This document shows, piece by piece, positions 23,501 to 29,500 of a stretch of 31,000 nt of DNA. The notes under the pieces are model-generated. The model searched no databases, was not told the DNA's origin, and saw only the letters and a list, made by a program, of their open reading frames with translations. This DNA is from Liolophura sinensis (lineage: Eukaryota; Mollusca; Polyplacophora; Chitonida; Chitonidae). The position numbers were made by a program, and so were the translations under genes. The stretch is from the NCBI RefSeq assembly GCF_032854445.1, contig NC_088299.1, positions 8,451,608-8,482,607 of the forward strand, read 5' to 3'. The number at the start of each line of letters is the position of its first letter. Positions within the stretch are counted from its first letter, which is position 1.

Positions 23501-26500
23501 ACAGCCTCTTTGATGTATCCCCCTCCCCCAGCCTCTTTGATGTATCCCCCCTCCCCCAGCCTCTTTGATGTATCCCCCCTCCCCCAGCCTCTTTGATGTA
23601 TCCCCCCTCCCCCAGCCTCTTTGATGTATCCCCCCTCCCCCAGCCTCTTTGATGTATTCCCCCTCCCTCAGCCTCTTTGATGTACCACAAAATATTTATA
23701 ATGTTCAAGATTAAAATTCTATGGAAAAGAGCTGAATTTTTCCCAGCGAATGAGTACAGTGGACTCATACTCGTGCTTGAGACATACTTGGTCCAGTTCA
23801 TAAGCTAAATTATTCTTGCCATATTTCAGCCATTATTTCACATCAGCTATTTGTCAATGAATTGACAGTGTAGATATATCAGTGGCTTTATGTCATCTCC
23901 CAGGGAAATTGGCTGTAAGTCGCTGTCAGGTGAGAAATATCATTGAATAGCATTGATGTTAAATCCCAGCTTTTTGTCTACTTGAGAATTGTTGACTAAA
24001 AGCTGATTTTAACTGACAGCTGAGTTTTTCTGTGCCATGGGTGCTTCAGACCTTATTGTGAAGCTCTGAACAAAACTGAAGCTCTCACGGCCAGACAAAA
24101 TCGAAGATTTACACGACACTCCATGGTCGAAAAGGGGGTGTTACATGTATATATGTGATGTGCCTGTATACATGTGACATGCACGTATACATGCAACATG
24201 TGTGCATACATGTGACATGCCTGCATACATGTGACATGCCTGCATACATGTGACATGCGTGTATATATGTGACATGTGTGTATACATGTGATATATGTGT
24301 ATATATGTGACACGTGTATATATGTGACATTCATGTATATATGTGACGGGCATGCATGTGACATACATGTATATATGTGACATTCATGTATGTATGTGAC
24401 ATGTGTATATATGTGATATATGTGTATATATGTGACACGTGTATATATGTGACATACATGTATATATGTGACAGGCATGTATGTGACCTGCATGTATATG
24501 TGACATGCAAGTATATATGTGACATACATGTATATATGTGACATATGTGTATATATGTGACGGGCATGTAAACATGTGACGTGCCTGTATACATGACATG
24601 CCTGTATACATGTGACATGCCTGTATACATGTGACATGCCTGTATACATGTGACGTGCATGTATACATGTGACATGCGTGTATATGTGTGACGTATAAAC
24701 ATGTGACATGCGTGTATATGTGTGACATGCATGTATACATGTGATATGTGTGACATACATGTATATATGTGACATACATGTATATATGTGACAAAAGAGT
24801 AAATATGTGACGGGCATGTTTGTGACATATGTGTATATATGTGACATTTGTTTATATGTGACATACATTCACCCACATGTAACTCAGTTGTGGGTGAATT
24901 TATGCTGTATTTCAGCAAAAGTTCGATGCCCCCCCCCCAAAATTAATTACCATTAAAAGTATCCTATTAAAACCTTTATTTAAGCTTTTGAAAGTGCATT
25001 TTGAAAGTCTATAATGGGCTTACAAACAGTATTCTTTGCTTGTCAAACTCAAGAAAAGGAAGCTGTTTAAAATGAGATCATTTGTTTTTATTGATTTAGT
25101 TCAGTTATTTGAGTGTTGTGTACTCTAATTCCCCAATCTTTTCGCCTACGAGAGAGATACTTTCAGTGCAATTTATCCACTTTTCCCAGCTGATTTTGGA
25201 GACAAAACTACATAGGTTGGGTTGGCTGATTACAGGGCTTTACAAAAATATAATTTTATCAGTCTACACAGATTTAATGCCTTCAAAATATGTTTTGATA
25301 AACGCCTTGCAAACATGCAAAGAAGAATTAAAATAATGCCAAAATCAAGGGTTTTGACATACACAATATGGTAGTGAGTTTGAAGCAAACCGGTGTGCTT
25401 GGTGTAAACCACTAATCTTGTAGGAGCCTCTGGCCAACCCTCCCAAACTCTCCCACCTCTGACGTGATATGTTGGTGAAAGGCAAGTGATCTGTGGTACA
25501 TGGAGGCTTTATGTGAGACAATATAAGAGGAATGTTGACCATGGATTGTCAGTATAAAGTCCCAGAGAACAGTGATGAAACAGAAGAGGCTGGGTGAGCC
25601 CTTGACATTTTTGAACCATCCCAGCTGTCTGTTTTGAGCTGCAGCAATCAGGGAATTAATCCCAGCAAAGATTCACAAAGTGTCGGTTTTTATCCCGCCT
25701 TGATGAACTGGAAATTGGTAAAAAATTCACGAAAAATTTAACCGTTCCTTACAAAAGGTCATTTGCAACTTAAACCATAAAATTATAAAACATCATGGAA
25801 AATGGTCAATAATTAAAATCAATCAGATAGATAAATGAATTACAAATAAAATCACTGATTGATGTATACATACCACAGTATTCATCTCGGCCGTTATCAC
25901 AGTCCTGTATACCGTTGCATATTGCGGTCTTTGGGACGCATTGGACAGGAGAACATTGAAAGGCAGTTGCATTGCATAAAACTGGAGAAATAAAAATACA
26001 GTACGAAGTCAGTTTCAGAAATTTTCTTGCAATAAGTATTGTAAAGCACACACGCTATAGCGGATTAAACCAATGTATTACGGTTGATGCATAACACTTT
26101 TAGCTTAATATTAGCTGTCCAATAGACACTGGTCATGAAACCATTTCGAAGGTACATCTAGAGTGATGTCCTTCAGGAACAAAAGTGTTTAGTATTAGTA
26201 TATTTTTTTAGTATTATACATTTATTTGCCTAAAAATACACTTTATTGGTTGAAATTTTAGGTCATTTACTGTAAATGTAGTTGCTGCCAAAGAAACCAG
26301 TTACACTTGTACATGTATTCTGTATCTGGCAGCACCGTCTTCGTGAAGCGCTTGTTAAACTATCACCTTTGACCTGAGACTGGTAGTGAATGAGCAGCCA
26401 GGAAAAAATTGACGGCTCGAGGCTCCGCACAATCAACCAAACATAGTTTCCTCTTGATACAATCTCTTGTTCAGTCGTTGTTCGGCAGAGTTTGTAAGAC

Positions 26501-29500
26501 GTCAGCATTTCGACGCCCACTCGTCTTGGATCATTTCCTACATGGATATAGTTGTCCAAACAGTCATCATCGTGATAAGCTCCAGCCATGAGCTGAATCC
26601 TGTTTTTTATTTGCACTCTGATGAGATTTCCTGGCTTAGTTTCAATTTCATATTTGCAAAACGTGAGGTCATGTTCAGAGAAGGCTGCAGCAAAGGCACT
26701 ATGGCTGAAATTCTTAGTCTCCCCGAGCTCTATGTACAACTTCTTCTGGCACAAATCTGAAAGACAAGAACAAAAATTGTGGTTATAGATTTTTATTTCC
26801 TACAGAAAAAAAGCATGATAAATACAATTTTGAGTTTGTTGTCAGTTTTCATCTCCTTATTCATTCATCAATGAAGACAGAGGCCAAGATGGGGTTATTT
26901 TAAGACTACACTGCACATATCAATGTGTAAACTCATGAATTATATGTGATGTATTTGTGGCTAACTAGTGTCACAGAGCTCTAATTCTGTAGGCTATGAT
27001 TCATAGCTCTACTCTTATTATTGGATTGGCTGGAATACGCATGGTAGCTGCTGGAGAATGCTTTGGGTACCAATCCTGCCAAGCCTGGTTCAGAAGATGA
27101 ACACTTTATAACCAGATATCATTGACCCCTCGACATTTGTCACAGCTATAGGCGCATCATTCGAGTTCTCATAATGGGAACGCTAACAAGTCATTTTCAT
27201 AGCATGCTCGGACAAAGCGCAGGCAGACCTTACTTTGGGTGGGCATTCAGTAACAGTTAAAGATCTTCTACAGTTTGAAGTCATGTATGTCTTAAAAGCA
27301 AGGTTAAATGATAAGGATCTAGATTGCTGTTCCGAAATTCTGAGTCTGAATTGCTATTCAGAAATTGTACAAAAATTGCAGTGTATTAAAACTGCTGTCA
27401 TTAGTTTCCAAGAATGACAAGGATACAAAGTTTTCTCTTGTTTTCAAGTTGACCTGGTCTGACGTTATGCAAGAACACTTGGTGTCACTCATCACTGATG
27501 CATAGCAATAAATGATGTCGTTCTTTCAGACGTACATGCCGTCATTCCAGCATAACTGTCTTACTTGACGTCACATCTATCTGATTCATTGTCACAGAAG
27601 GAATATCATTTCTTAACATCTGGAAAATTTTACGGTAACTGACAAACATTTTCCTTCACTTACTATGGATAAATTAATTAGTGTTATTCATCGTAAATTT
27701 TTTTTAAACCATGGTATTAGCTATATTTCATAAGGTTTAATATATTCACCTGACCTCTCTTAGGACTGAAACAGCAATTTAAAGCAGTTCTATAAGGTAA
27801 GTGTTAAAGGGTTAACATATATACATGGTATTTAAAAAAAAGTACAGCATTTTCTGAGCTCTGCAACTTTTGGATACATGTACAGCCGGAAATGTTGAAG
27901 TAAATGTTAAAGATGCTACACAGTGATCTCAAAAAGAGAGACAATGTCCTCTTGCTTTAACATCAGCCCATTATTGTCAGCCCCACAATTTGTCCCTTTT
28001 GTCTGCCCCACAAAAATTGGTGAGGGTAATTCTGCAGGACAAAGTCTAATATATTGTATGTACATTTGTTTGGGGTTTTATGTTGTACGTAACAATTTGT
28101 AGCTCGCCTTATGAGGGTAGTGTGAGGGAGGGTATCAGATGCTGTGTGTGGCGGTTGTACAGGTTGGTTAGACTTTGTGGCCAATCACAGGGTTGTAGTG
28201 GCCACCCATAGTACACGGATCGCCAATCATCGCTAGCAAATTTGCATATCAAAGACCAAAGAAGCCTTTTATCTCATAGATCAACATCTTTCTCAGCTAT
28301 TCAGAGGGTTGCAATTGCCTCCCGTAGGAAATGGGTTGCCAATGCAGTTCATGATAACTTCTCACTGTATCTTTTACCACCACAATGGTTTACAATTCCT
28401 TAACATATGAAGTCATTGCTTACGCATACGATAAACTATCATAGTTGTGATAGTCTAATAATATTTGGTCTTTCATGTTGATTTAATGGCAAGATCTTAG
28501 CTGTATATAATTAGAGGATAATATCTGGGTCAATCATTCTACTTTTTTCGGTTTAGAGGTCAATATTTGAATGTTTCACATGACTTGATCATTGCAGTTT
28601 TACACACTGCTCAATCAGGCGAGATACTGCTATTCTCTGAATGCCTTGTTCAGTCATGTGACAACGAGGAATCATTAGGTGTGTATACATATATTGTATC
28701 TTCTTGTGGCAGGGCGGGTCCATGCTGCCACAGAAGTACCATGCCGAAGACACCAGTCATGACACCTTACCCAGTCACATTATACTGACACCTGGCCAAC
28801 AGTTCCTGTTTCTTTGCTGTAGCCTCTCTAGGCTTAGCGCCAAGCCAGGAAGCAACTACATGCATGACATGTGCATGTAGTACCATTTATGAAATCTTTG
28901 GTTCTACCCGACCTGGGTTTGATCCTAGGCTTCTTGACATCAAGGTGGATGCTCTAATCAGTAGTAAAGCCACCAAAACCGTCTCCCAGACATAGTGTAT
29001 ATGTTCCTTCTACCATAATAGTCTCGTTTATCTATAAAAAGCTCTGTAAAATAACACAAGCCCGGGATGTTTTGCAGTCTTCTGTATGGATTCAATGTAA
29101 TAACATATCATTTAGACTTATTTCTGGAAAACTAGTGTCATCTGAAATGGCCAGTAATATTATGCCCCAGACAGATTGTTTGTGTTCTCTAGTTAGATAT
29201 AAGTTTCATGGTTATTTCTAGTATAAATCAACCTTGGTCCATGGCCATCTGGTTACATGTGTCTATATCTGGAATTCTGCTCATCTCATAAGACGGATAT
29301 TGGTAGTGCTATTACAATATGTCTTTCCAGGTTTTTTCATTGGAAATATGGATTCCAAGGAAATGCATACTCTTTTCAACGGTATTTGATTGATATTTAA
29401 ATTTTCTTCACCTGTAAAAATTAGAAGAATTCGGGTCATATTATATTTCTATATTTGGAAACATAACTTTTTTTTTGGTTCAGCTTGATGTTCGGGTTAT

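Noticed and set aside
22797-23801. 334-codon minus-strand open frame (IHQRGW-type repeats)
   Set aside because: Pure minisatellite translation that switches frames between units; no domain or splice context.
24053-24918. Overlapping minus-strand open frames with HIYTHVT-type repeats
   Set aside because: All frames are open because the 19-bp array lacks stop words; this is a repeat artefact.
26409-26760. Plus-strand open frames across the CUB exon
   Set aside because: Antisense shadows of the CUB coding frame.
27963-28184. Minus-strand open frame in the first visible intron as an extra exon
   Set aside because: No domain, no cysteine pattern and no convincing splice borders; it overlaps a decayed SINE head.
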